DNA of 13,299 bases from Muribaculaceae bacterium (GTDB taxonomy: Bacteria; Bacteroidota; Bacteroidia; Bacteroidales; Muribaculaceae). The DNA is taken from the NCBI GenBank assembly GCA_009775355.1, contig VSPN01000055.1, positions 1 through 13,299 on the forward strand, written 5' to 3'. A program made the translations under genes and the position numbers. Every line of letters begins with the position of its first letter. Within the stretch, counting starts at the first letter, position 1. Under the pieces are notes generated by a model that did not search any database, was not told the DNA's origin, and saw only the letters and a program-made list of their open reading frames with translations. Of the stretch, positions 1 to 5,927 are shown one piece after another.

Positions 1-247
1 GGCCTGAAAATCGCGTAACCAACATGAATACAGAGTTTAATAATTTCGCATTAACAGATTTTAAAAGACGCCAGTGTTTTAACAACATATTTTTTCGGAT
101 GTTTTTCCTCATCAGAATCTTATATGTCGGAAAAACGGTTGTGACAGATTTTCGTTGCAAGGGTATATGGATAAAAGAAGGTTACGCTATAAAACAGGTC
201 AAAAAAAAGAATCGCTTTGGGCAAACCATCAGAAGCCGCCTATCTGA
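1..247. other. No supported gene upstream of the dprA remnant
   Basis: This A/T-rich stretch contains an open frame from 24 and a short in-frame piece from ATG 167 to the TGA at 245, but neither translation resembles a known domain. It may hold the eroded promoter and first third of the DprA-like gene. I see no clear TAnnTTTG promoter or repeat here. Confidence 0.4.
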
Positions 248-736
248 AAGTCAAGTCGGACAGCCGACAAGGATGGGAATACGAAAGCCTATCAGCTCGG
301 TGCGGACTATGCCCGGAAAGGATATGTAGTGGTGAGCGGTCTCGCTCTCGGATGCGATGCAGCCGCACACCGTGGCTGTCTGGATGTCAAGGGTGGCACA
401 ATAGCTATCGTGGGAAACGGACTCGACGTAACACATCCGCGCGAAAACAAGGTGCTTGAAGAGTCGATATTGCGCAACGGCGGTCTGATGCTGTCGGAAC
501 AACCGATAGGCGTCAAGGCCAATCCCACGCGTCTGGTGGCCCGCAACCGCCTCCAGGCTGCACTCTCAGAGGCTGTGATACTGGCCCAGTGTCCGGCTCA
601 AAGCGGCTCGCTCCACACCATGCGCTTTGCCCGCAAATATGGTAAGGAAAGTCTTGCAGCCACTTTCCGGCAGCGCACCGAGGCAAATGCCGGCAACTAT
701 GACCTTATTGAACAGAATCTTGCAAAACCGATATGA
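248..736 (+). pseudogene. DprA/Smf-like DNA-processing protein, 5'-truncated
   Basis: The frame running into position 736 encodes the Rossmann-fold part of a DprA/Smf-like protein. It begins with YQLGADYARKGYVVVSGLAL, continues through GCDAAAHRG, the nucleotide-loop-like AIVGNGLDVTHP and the LSEQPIG / NPTRLVARNR segments, and ends in SGSLHTMRFARKYGK. Family DprA proteins bind single-stranded DNA; short accessory versions occur in Bacteroidales mobile elements. In this frame there is a TGA at 245-247, and the expected N-terminal GSR motif survives only as a weak SSRTAD stretch at about 251-265. Upstream frames (from 24 and 217) show no recognisable DprA N-terminus, so the 5' part looks frameshifted or eroded. 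A shorter protein could start at a GTG near 323-328, but it would lack the start of the fold. The gene ends 1 nt before the next start (738), suggesting a former two-gene operon. Confidence 0.72.
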
Positions 737-737
737 T

Positions 738-1112
738 ATGATTGATGTAAACGATAAATTTGCGACTCTGCTTAAAGTCGCCCTCAAAGGCTCGGATAAA
801 GCCTTGCAGCAGGCCTACCGCCATTCGCTCAGAATGATTGCCGAGTATGACCTCGAATACGGACCTGAATCCCAGCCCCGTGACCTTGAATTTCGCTGGG
901 AGTGGATTGACGGTTACCGTGTGCTGACCGTGCTGACCGACGGAGCCGGCATCAACAGTGATTTCTCACAGATACCGGGACTCTCGGAATGTATCTGACT
1001 TCTGTATGATGACGGTGCGGCAATAGCCGTCTCAAACGACACTGCCCGTGTCATACTCGACCACCCTGACAAGTTCGGTCTTCCGCGCGATATCAGGTTT
1101 AAGATTCAGTAA
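738..1112 (+). pseudogene. Unknown small protein with an internal TGA stop
   Basis: The reading frame starts at ATG 738, 1 nt after the DprA-like stop, and reads MIDVNDKFATLLKVALKG onward. It is interrupted by TGA at 996-998 directly after GLSECI, yet continues in the same frame with a protein-like sequence (LLYDDGAAIAVSNDTARV, then DHPDKFGLPRDIRF) to TAA at 1110-1112. The total would be about 124 codons. The residue composition on both sides of the TGA looks like one protein, so a point mutation (for example TGG to TGA) is the simplest reading. I do not recognise a family; the protein is acidic and soluble-looking, with no signal peptide or membrane segment. Its tight spacing to the DprA-like gene suggests a shared transcript. 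The truncated product would be 86 residues. Confidence 0.6.
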
Positions 1113-1145
1113 CACCTGATAATCAGAGAATAAAGCACAAGCCCA

Positions 1146-1416
1146 TCAGAATAGTTCGGAATGCGTACCGAAACGTATCAACTTGATTATTCCGGCTTCC
1201 TTATCCCACCAAATCAGCAGAGTGTCACTTTCCACGTGACACTCCATATATCCTTTATAATTGCCGGTCAAAATATGGGGTCTGTTTTCTTCATGGGACA
1301 GGCAATCCTTCGACCAGCAGGTTAAGTATGTTTTCCAATTTGTCAATCACCTCTGGCTTATGCTTGTAGCGTTTAAGGTCTTTCTTAAACTGGGATGTTA
1401 GTTTAAGTTCATTCAT
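1146..1416 (-). pseudogene. YafQ/RelE-type mRNA interferase toxin, frameshifted
   Basis: From ATG at 1416 the minus strand encodes MNELKLTSQFKKDLKRYKHK and then an EVIDKLENILNLLVEGLPVP segment, followed by TGA at 1293-1291. Removing one base at about 1291-1297 restores the rest: EENRPHILTGNYKGYMEC, then DTLLIWWDKEAGIIKLIR and the C-terminal GTHSELF. The combined product of about 90 residues has the length and layout of a YafQ/RelE-family ribosome-dependent RNase, including the conserved C-terminal His-Ser motif. The start overlaps the antitoxin stop by 4 nt (ATGA), the usual coupled antitoxin-toxin arrangement. As sequenced the toxin is split: the first frame stops before the catalytic C-terminus, and the second frame lacks the N-terminal helices. 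A sequencing indel is possible, but neighbouring genes carry independent lesions. Confidence 0.75.
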
Positions 1417-1661
1417 AGCGAGTCAACAAAGTTGCGGAAACTTTTCATATCAAGAGTCTCGAGATTGTCCGAAGTCTCCGCTTCTTTCATTGCTGCCAGT
1501 GTCGTTTTGTTGGGATGGTCTGAAACAAATGCCATAAGCACACTCTCCACAAGATTGTTCAGGCTTCTATTATGACGCCGGGCTTCTTCCTGCAATTTTA
1601 CAAGAAGAGTCTCGCTCAGGCGGAAAGAGGTCTGCTTACGGGGGACTGATGCTGTGTTCAT
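1413..1661 (-). CDS. Ribbon-helix-helix antitoxin
   Basis: The product, about 82 residues if started at ATG 1661, reads MNTASVPRKQTSFRLSETLL and then ARRHNRSLNNLVESVLMAF. It has the short beta strand (QTSFRLS) and two helices of a ribbon-helix-helix/Arc-type DNA-binding domain at about residues 8-50, followed by an acidic tail (SDNLETLDMKSFRNFVDSL) typical of the toxin-binding part. The frame is open to 1709, but the upstream portion (LYKYITFALQ) overlaps the -7 promoter box and is unlikely to be translated. The stop at 1415-1413 overlaps the toxin start. It probably represses its own promoter by binding the inverted repeat at 1676-1715 and neutralises the toxin. It is intact while the toxin is broken, so it may now be an orphan regulator. 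Confidence 0.8.
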   Translation of the reverse strand: MNTASVPRKQTSFRLSETLLVKLQEEARRHNRSLNNLVESVLMAFVSDHPNKTTLAAMKEAETSDNLETLDMKSFRNFVDSL

Positions 1662-1675
1662 AACGTTTGATATTA

Positions 1676-1715
1676 TTTGTAGTGCAAAAGTAATATATTT
1701 GTATAACACTACAAA
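1676..1715. repeat. Perfect 9-bp inverted repeat, likely antitoxin operator
   Basis: TTTGTAGTG (1676-1684) is perfectly inverted as CACTACAAA (1707-1715) across a 22-bp spacer. The arms bracket the -7 box, and the outer arm contains the -33 TTTG, so a bound dimer pair would block RNA polymerase. This fits autoregulation by the adjacent ribbon-helix-helix antitoxin; the binding itself is inferred. Confidence 0.6.
1685..1715 (-). promoter_or_regulatory. Bacteroidales promoter of the antitoxin-toxin operon
   Basis: On the minus strand a -33 TTTG (plus-strand CAAA, 1712-1715) is followed after 19 nt by the -7 box TACTTTTG (plus 1685-1692), matching the Bacteroides TTTG / TAnnTTTG consensus. The box lies 23 nt upstream of the antitoxin ATG at 1661. 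Confidence 0.7.
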
Positions 1716-1833
1716 ACGAAATTTGTTAAAACTTTATTTCCCCGCTATCCACACGACTGGATCAGATGTACTCTGACGCTTCCGCCAGTAATGAGTCATA
1801 GGTGAGTAACTTCAACATTTTCAATAGGGCTGT

Positions 1834-2896
1834 TTAGGATATAATCGTTTCGGTATCGGGATTATGCCGATGATAATTTCGACTTGCTGATTCGGGCGAG
1901 GTATTGGCGTAGCAGTAAAGGCATCCATGCGGACAGGTGTCATATTGTCCTATGTCCTTCGACCTGATGCAGCCGCAGAGCTGACGCTGCCCCGAGTCTT
2001 TTCTCTTGGCGACACGTACAGCATATTTTCCGTCCGGAAGTGAGATCGCTCCCGGAGGATACATGTCAACATCACCGAAGAGGTCGAGTGTCGGCTCATG
2101 GATTTGCAATCCAAGTTCTGACATTAAGTTGCCATCCGCACGAGCAATGCGGGCAATACGTTCATCATCGACACACCGGCTATGCTATATCCCGAATTCA
2201 GACAAGTCAATTCGCTCCGCACATGTGTACAGTCTCAGATTCCAGCCACATTCTTTGTTGAGTTTCGATAGCCGGGAGGCAAACTCCCTCATTTTGTAGT
2301 CCGTCCATTCCTCGTAACGGATACCGTGCGCATTAAGATTACGCCCAACCTTGCGATAACCGGCTATGTCGGCAAAACTGAAAACAAGTGTATCGGTATA
2401 GCCATGTAGTTTCTCTGCCAAAAAGCGTACCTTATGCAAGAGTTCGGAAATGCCGATGTTGTCGGTCAATATCATCGGATCGAATCGCCACACTACGCCC
2501 TGCGGCTCAAGGACCTCGGCCAACTGACGGAAGGTGTCAACGCGCTTTTCAATTGTCGGCACACCTGGTTCCAATCCATCGGTTTCATAATCATTTAGTG
2601 TATACTGGACATAGCAATTGATTCCTTTTTTTCTTCAATCTCTCAATATGTGGAATCAGCGGAGCCGGATTCTTCGACCAGAAAACAACAAACCGCATTT
2701 GCTCAAACGATACATAATTCTCCACTCCATTGAATGGATTGCGCCATTTGCAATACCCTTCTTCCAATCGATTGAAGAACCACTGTGTATAGAATGCCGG
2801 AATATCCGTGGCCCGGCTCGCGGACAAAACGGATGGCGTGAAAGCCTCGACTTCCAAACCATCCCGAGTCAATATGCGTGTCTTTTCCTGTTTCAT
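1834..2896 (-). pseudogene. DUF1848-family protein (C-terminal Fe-S cysteine motif), two lesions
   Basis: Three minus-strand segments assemble into one protein of about 354 codons. It starts at ATG 2896 (MKQEKTRILTRDGLEVEAF, then SVLSASRATDIPAFYTQWF and the conserved FVVFWSKNPAPL). It continues from 2574 (EPGVPTIEKRVDTFRQLAE, VWRFDPMILTD, FSFADIAGY). It ends with CGCIRSKDIGQYDTCPHGCL and YCYAN. The S-A-S-R-x-T-D-I-P start, F-W-S-K-N-P motif and C-terminal CxxxCxxC-type cysteine cluster are hallmarks of DUF1848, an uncharacterised group related to radical-SAM/Fe-S enzymes. Lesion 1 is one extra A in an A7 run (plus T7, 2626-2632), leading to a stop just after. Lesion 2 is an in-frame TAG at plus 2185-2187 between EFGI and HSRCVDDE. 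The final cysteine motif would not be made, so the gene is most likely inactive. Confidence 0.8.
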
Positions 2897-2900
2897 TCCG

Positions 2901-2908
2901 CAAAGTTA
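2901..2908 (-). promoter_or_regulatory. -7 box of the DUF1848 gene, leaderless arrangement
   Basis: The minus strand reads TAACTTTG followed after only 4 nt by the ATG at 2896. A start point a few nucleotides past the box would fall on or next to the start codon, giving a leaderless mRNA. No strong -33 TTTG is visible. Confidence 0.5.
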
Positions 2909-2951
2909 ATCAACACTACTGCCATATCCTTGCACTGTAATTAAAAAAATA

Positions 2952-3155
2952 TTAACCTCGATTTAGTTTTTCTCTTTCTTTCTCAATCGATGACCTCAGT
3001 CGATTGTAGGAAGTCACATTGTAGGATTTAACGTCGGAGTCCGTTGTTCGGAATTTCCGAAAAACTGACTCCTCATCCAGCTCACCATTCTCAAAATATG
3101 CTTAGAGAGTATTTATAATCTTTGGATATTCGCGGGGAGAAACCGCTAATCCAAG
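2952..3155 (-). pseudogene. Coding remnant of unknown family with internal stops
   Basis: A minus-strand frame ending at TAA (plus 2952-2954) reads AYFENGELDEESVFRKFRTT, then SYNRLRSSIEKEREKLNRG. It is preceded, after an in-frame TAA at plus 3102-3104, by LGLAVSPREYPKIINTL, and before that by a TGA. The peptide looks protein-like and strongly charged, unlike the A/T-rich flanks. The ENGELDEESVFRKFRTT piece faintly recalls RhuM-type proteins, but I cannot assign it. It is probably another decayed cargo gene, with no intact start seen. Confidence 0.3.
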
Positions 3156-3261
3156 TCAGTCTTTTCAATACCTGCTATTTTTATACTATAACCTAATATA
3201 TTGTTTATTAATGCAATAAATTTGTGTTTATCGCAAATTTAGATAAATTGCGATAAATTAC
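3156..3261. other. A/T-rich intergenic stretch
   Basis: This stretch is very A/T-rich and holds no gene. Its right end contains the inverted repeat and upstream promoter region of the Fic-like remnant. Confidence 0.5.
3227..3257. repeat. Perfect 10-bp inverted repeat upstream of the fic-like remnant
   Basis: TTTATCGCAA (3227-3236) is repeated in inverted orientation as TTGCGATAAA (3248-3257) with an 11-nt spacer. It ends 4 nt before the -7 box TATATTTG (3262-3269), so it covers the -33 region. This placement is typical of a repressor operator. Confidence 0.6.
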
Positions 3262-3269
3262 TATATTTG
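3262..3269 (+). promoter_or_regulatory. -7 box TATATTTG for the fic-like remnant
   Basis: TATATTTG matches TAnnTTTG and lies 18 nt upstream of ATG 3288. Its -33 region is occupied by the 3227-3257 palindrome. Confidence 0.55.
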
Positions 3270-3287
3270 CATTCTAAATAAAATGAT

Positions 3288-3577
3288 ATGATTGAACAGC
3301 TCCCATTTATAACTCAAAATATAGACGCTACATTGGCTAATGAACATTGAAGAATCTTATTTCCTCAATCAATAGCCGCTATCTTTATTGGAGTGATGTC
3401 AAATATCGTATGCCTTCAGGTATGACTGGCGTTGAATTATGTAGCAAGGTTAAATCTGTGAGAAATCTAACTGATGTCAAGATTTGGTCTCAAAACAATA
3501 TTCATTTCTCTCTGACAAACACAATGCAGAGGCTATGTCATGAGTTTGATATGAATTTTGGCGGCTCATGGGTACAG
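3288..3577 (+). pseudogene. Fic-family protein, N-terminal fragment
   Basis: ATG 3288 opens MIEQLPFITQNIDATLANEH and then hits TGA at 3348-3350. The sequence continues one frame over as SSINSRYLYWSDVKYRM, then VKIWSQNNIHFSLTNTMQRL and CHEFDMNFGG. From memory this matches the N-terminal region that precedes the SSxxEGA and HPFxxGNGR parts of some Bacteroidales Fic (AMP-transferase/DOC superfamily) proteins. None of the catalytic Fic motif is present: the homology stops at about 3575, where the truncated DUF3307 gene begins on the other strand. So there is both a frameshift near 3345 and a 3' deletion. The promoter box and palindrome upstream are still intact. Confidence 0.5.
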
Positions 3578-3767
3578 CCCAATTGTTCCATTGCGCGACA
3601 AACAGGTAAGCCAATGCAGCATGAACAAGGGCATGCACCGATAAAGCACGATATCTGAATGCCTTATTGTTAGAGAATTTATCCGCACATAGCTTGTCTG
3701 TCTGCAATATGAAATCTCCGACAAGATGTGCCGCAATCAATTTAATCAGAATTATTGCCGTTCCCAT
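3574..3767 (-). pseudogene. DUF3307 membrane protein, C-terminally truncated
   Basis: ATG at 3767 starts MGTAIILIKLIAAHLVGDFI, then LQTDKLCADKF, YRALSVHALVHAALAYLF and VAQWNNWAVP. This is the N-terminal half of a DUF3307 integral membrane protein, with the family's conserved H-x-x-G-D-F-x-x-Q motif and a second hydrophobic His-containing helix. After AVP the frame continues to 3477 as unrelated sequence that is antisense to the Fic-like remnant, so the usual following membrane segments are missing. Its start overlaps the SatD stop by 16 nt (3752-3767), indicating translational coupling. SatD and DUF3307 genes are commonly paired in bacteria. A truncated one-to-two-helix product could still be made, but is probably non-functional. 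Confidence 0.65.
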
Positions 3768-4405
3768 ACCGTTCTTTCGTTAATCAGTTCTTTAAATCTT
3801 TTAATATATACAGAAATCAAAGCATCCTTGGCTACTTTCAAAGTCTTGCTGACCATCTGCCGAGACACACCCAGGATGCTGCCGATATCTTCCTGACTAT
3901 TATTCTTGACAAGTTTCTCAAACATTATCCGGCTTTGACTTGGAGTCCATCGTGTCACTATGTCATCAGCGAATAGAGTGGAAACTATTAATTCATTATT
4001 CACTTCCTCCCAAGGAGTCTCTATATGCAGTCGTGCTCGGCCGATTAGGTCAAGTCCTCCACCCGATAGCCGATACGCTTCACCGTCACTTGTGGAAAGA
4101 GAATCTGTCTCATAATCCAATGTGCCGATACCGATAGCCAAACGAGCATCCCATTGTTCATTATTACCTGCAAATTTATTGGCACGGATAATAGCTCGTA
4201 TCGCCAGTGCTATCTGCAGTGCTTTTGTTGGCTCGGTAACTTTTAGTTGGAAACTATCTCCTCTAAAAATCTCAATATTCGTTTTACACAATGGAGACAG
4301 CCATTCTGGCAGAGACTGCAACAATTGTAACATTGAAGTGCGTTCAGTCTTTGTCATCTTTGTGGAATCCACAATATCACCTGTAATTATCGCTATGTTT
4401 TTCAT
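3752..4405 (-). CDS. SatD-family protein with C-terminal HTH
   Basis: The protein is 217 residues from ATG 4405, which lies 5 nt behind a -7 box. The frame is open to 4540, but the extension lies upstream of the promoter. The N-terminus MKNIAIITGDIVDSTKM is the SatD-family signature. FRGDSFQL at about 47-54, a helix ALAIRAIIRA at 66-75 and DARLAIGIG at 86-94 follow. The arrangement of D10 in GDIVDST and D50 in GDSF resembles the metal-binding strands of class III nucleotidyl cyclases (inference). Residues about 153-195 (QEDIGSILGVSRQMVSKTLK) form a helix-turn-helix. SatD was named for an acid-tolerance locus of Streptococcus mutans, and its biochemical role is not established. It overlaps the DUF3307 start by 16 nt. 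It is the only apparently intact larger gene in the decayed strip. Confidence 0.72.
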   Translation of the reverse strand: MKNIAIITGDIVDSTKMTKTERTSMLQLLQSLPEWLSPLCKTNIEIFRGDSFQLKVTEPTKALQIALAIRAIIRANKFAGNNEQWDARLAIGIGTLDYETDSLSTSDGEAYRLSGGGLDLIGRARLHIETPWEEVNNELIVSTLFADDIVTRWTPSQSRIMFEKLVKNNSQEDIGSILGVSRQMVSKTLKVAKDALISVYIKRFKELINERTVWERQ

Positions 4406-4410
4406 GATAG

Positions 4411-4455
4411 CAAAGTTAAGAATAAATTCTAATATATGCAACCATATTAGGTTGC
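4411..4455 (-). promoter_or_regulatory. satD promoter with inverted repeat at the -33 region
   Basis: The minus strand carries TAACTTTG (plus 4411-4418) 5 nt before the ATG at 4405, again close to leaderless. A TTG (plus CAA 4439-4441) lies about 20 nt further upstream as a -33 candidate. It sits inside a 6-bp inverted repeat, GCAACC (4438-4443) and GGTTGC (4450-4455), which could be an operator. Confidence 0.45.
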
Positions 4456-4535
4456 TATATTTAAAATCAATCAATTTTAGTTGCGCACTTTGTTTCTTGC
4501 GATACTCACAAACCTCTGAGGACTGTCGGATTTTA

Positions 4536-4648
4536 GCCAAGAATAATGCAAAAGCTGGCCAAGAAAACGTAATTTAGCCAAGAAAACTATAGGGTAAAAC
4601 GGGATAAAACAGCAATGGCCAAGAAAATTATTTATTTCTTAGCCATTG
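4536..4648. repeat. Cluster of GCCAAGAA repeats ending in a hairpin
   Basis: GCCAAGAA occurs at 4536, 4558, 4577 and 4618, three of these as GCCAAGAAAA. The spacings of 22, 19 and 41 nt are close to multiples of two DNA helical turns. The last copy is part of a 14-bp inverted repeat with one mismatch: CAATGGCCAAGAAA (4613-4626) and TTTCTTAGCCATTG (4635-4648). There is no T-run after the stem on either strand, so it does not look like an intrinsic terminator. Protein-binding iterons are a reasonable guess. Confidence 0.5.
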
Positions 4649-5003
4649 ATTATCAGGTGTTTATGTAAATTTTATTGCTCAGTATTCCTCCTCGTTGAAA
4701 AGCGAGTAGGTCGCTGAGTATGAGGGCATTAAGTGTGTCATGTTTGCATTTAGCAAAACAAACCGCGCCATTTGAGACGGTCTGAGGCGATTGCCGAGCC
4801 TTTGGCCAAACATTGGCGAAACATTGGTCAAACATACTGCCAAATCTCTTATTATTCTTCTTCCTTTGGAGGATTTCATTTTGTTTGAGAAGTTTATTTT
4901 ATATAAATAACGGATAGTGAGGGACTTTTATTTCCCCAAAATCCTCCTTTGGCAAGTTTATAACATTTGTTAACATTGGAATGGATGCCTTTCTTCTCGT
5001 TCA
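4649..5003. other. Repeat-bearing intergenic region without a convincing gene
   Basis: Two overlapping minus-strand frames (4653-4835 and 4679-4879) exist, but neither shows a domain, a promoter or a clear start, and each is open where the other is also plausible. The sequence contains the tandem 11-mers at 4803-4835 and an inverted repeat GGAGGATTT (4868-4876) / AAATCCTCC (4939-4947). I recall similar short hypothetical peptides near Bacteroidales mobile elements, which suggests a conserved non-coding element rather than a protein. Confidence 0.35.
4803..4835 (-). repeat. Three tandem 11-bp repeats ATGTTTNNCCA
   Basis: On the minus strand ATGTTTGACCA, ATGTTTCGCCA and ATGTTTGGCCA follow one another without a gap. 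Only two positions per unit vary. An 11-bp period places each unit on the same face of the helix, as iterons do. Confidence 0.65.
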
Positions 5004-5924
5004 TCATAGCTGTGAGATAAGTTCTGTTCCGGTCATGACATCCATCTTCGAGAACGCAAACAGTTTCTTGCCGAGGTCTTTAAGCGAATGGCCGATGTGA
5101 TAGACTTCCTCATCAATTATAAGAAAACGGTCGTGAGCCTTGTTGTAAGCGTGTAAGGTAACTCCCGGATACTGGGCATTGTGCCGCGCAACATCCTGAC
5201 GAAGCTGCAGTGAAATTTTACCGTCGTAAATATCAACAGTCACACCGGGATTCCGTTTTGACAGTTGGACAAGCACCGAATCGTCAACATAGCTGTCAAT
5301 GACGACTATCCGTTTTTTTGCCTTTCTGATTAGTTTGGCAATGAAGGCATACGCATCGAAAATCTGACCATTGAAGAATACACCCTGTTCGGGTTCTTTG
5401 GGTTCATTAAGGCGATCAAGAATTGCATCGACCTTTTCATCAGTCTTCAGCTGCTTCATCTCAATACGTTCCATCCTTTGGAAAATTGAGGCATTATTCA
5501 TCAGGAAGTTTCGCATAGCCACGAAAGCATCGATTATACGGATGCTTGTATAGACGGCAGTTTCGCTTTTCAATACAGCAGAAAGCATAGCGACTCCCTG
5601 TTCGGTAAAGGCGAAAGGATTAACTGATGAGTGTTTGAGACCATTGAACCGGTCACAATTTGTGACCAGTTCATCTTTCTCCTGATTTGAGAGCTGAAAT
5701 CTAAAATGCTCCGGGAAACGCTCAACATTACGTTTTACGGCTTGATTAAGCACTTTAGTTTCCACCCCATACAATTCTGCCAGATCCCGGTCAATCATTA
5801 CCTGTTTGCCTCTCAGGGTAAGGATCCGGTTTTCTATTGGCATTGCCAACCGGTCACAATATGTGACCGGTTCCTTGTTCGGTATATTTTGTATTGATAA
5901 ATTGTTTTCTTGCGTAGTTTCCAT
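5004..5924 (-). CDS. ORF6N-domain protein with C-terminal HKD/phospholipase D-like region
   Basis: The product is 306 residues from ATG 5924; the TTG two codons upstream overlaps the -7 box. Residues about 25-115 form an ORF6N (KilA-N-like) DNA-binding domain: IENRILTLRGKQVMIDRDLA, then ELYGVETKVLNQAVKRN, RFPEHFRFQL, and PFAFTEQGVAML. A coiled-coil-like linker at about 140-170 (FQRMERIEMKQLKTDEKVDA) follows. The C-terminal half has RIVVIDSYVDD and KAHDRFLIIDEEVYHIGHSL, resembling an H-x-R/K-x(3)-I-x-D phospholipase D/nuclease half-site. ORF6N proteins are common in phages and Bacteroidales elements, usually without known targets. A palindrome at 5849-5873 encodes the unusual VTYCDR stretch near the N-terminus. 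The protein is probably a DNA-binding regulator, with nuclease activity possible but unproven. Confidence 0.8.
   Translation of the reverse strand: METTQENNLSIQNIPNKEPVTYCDRLAMPIENRILTLRGKQVMIDRDLAELYGVETKVLNQAVKRNVERFPEHFRFQLSNQEKDELVTNCDRFNGLKHSSVNPFAFTEQGVAMLSAVLKSETAVYTSIRIIDAFVAMRNFLMNNASIFQRMERIEMKQLKTDEKVDAILDRLNEPKEPEQGVFFNGQIFDAYAFIAKLIRKAKKRIVVIDSYVDDSVLVQLSKRNPGVTVDIYDGKISLQLRQDVARHNAQYPGVTLHAYNKAHDRFLIIDEEVYHIGHSLKDLGKKLFAFSKMDVMTGTELISQL
5646..5873. repeat. Two copies of a 25-27-bp palindrome inside the ORF6N gene
   Basis: Copy 1 (5849-5873) is perfect: AACCGGTCACA, a 3-nt loop, then TGTGACCGGTT. Copy 2 (5646-5672) is GAACCGGTCACA, a 3-nt loop, then TGTGACCAGTTC, with one mismatch. 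Both are read in the same codon phase and encode VTYCDR and VTNCDR. The second is at a place where ORF6N proteins often carry this peptide; the first is an extra copy near the start of the gene. Confidence 0.75.
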
Positions 5925-5927
5925 ATG

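Noticed and set aside
24..329. 101-codon plus-strand frame at the window start
   Set aside because: Its end overlaps the DprA-like homology in another frame, and the translation resembles nothing.
996..998. TGA recoding as selenocysteine or Trp
   Set aside because: No SECIS-like hairpin was seen and TGA is a normal stop in several neighbouring genes.
2621..2640. Programmed frameshift at the A7 run in the DUF1848 gene
   Set aside because: The needed shift is +1 (or -2) rather than the usual -1 slip, and a second nonsense lesion downstream makes decay more likely.
4653..4879. Two overlapping minus-strand frames of 60-66 codons
   Set aside because: They overlap in different phases, include the tandem 11-mers, and have no supported start or domain.
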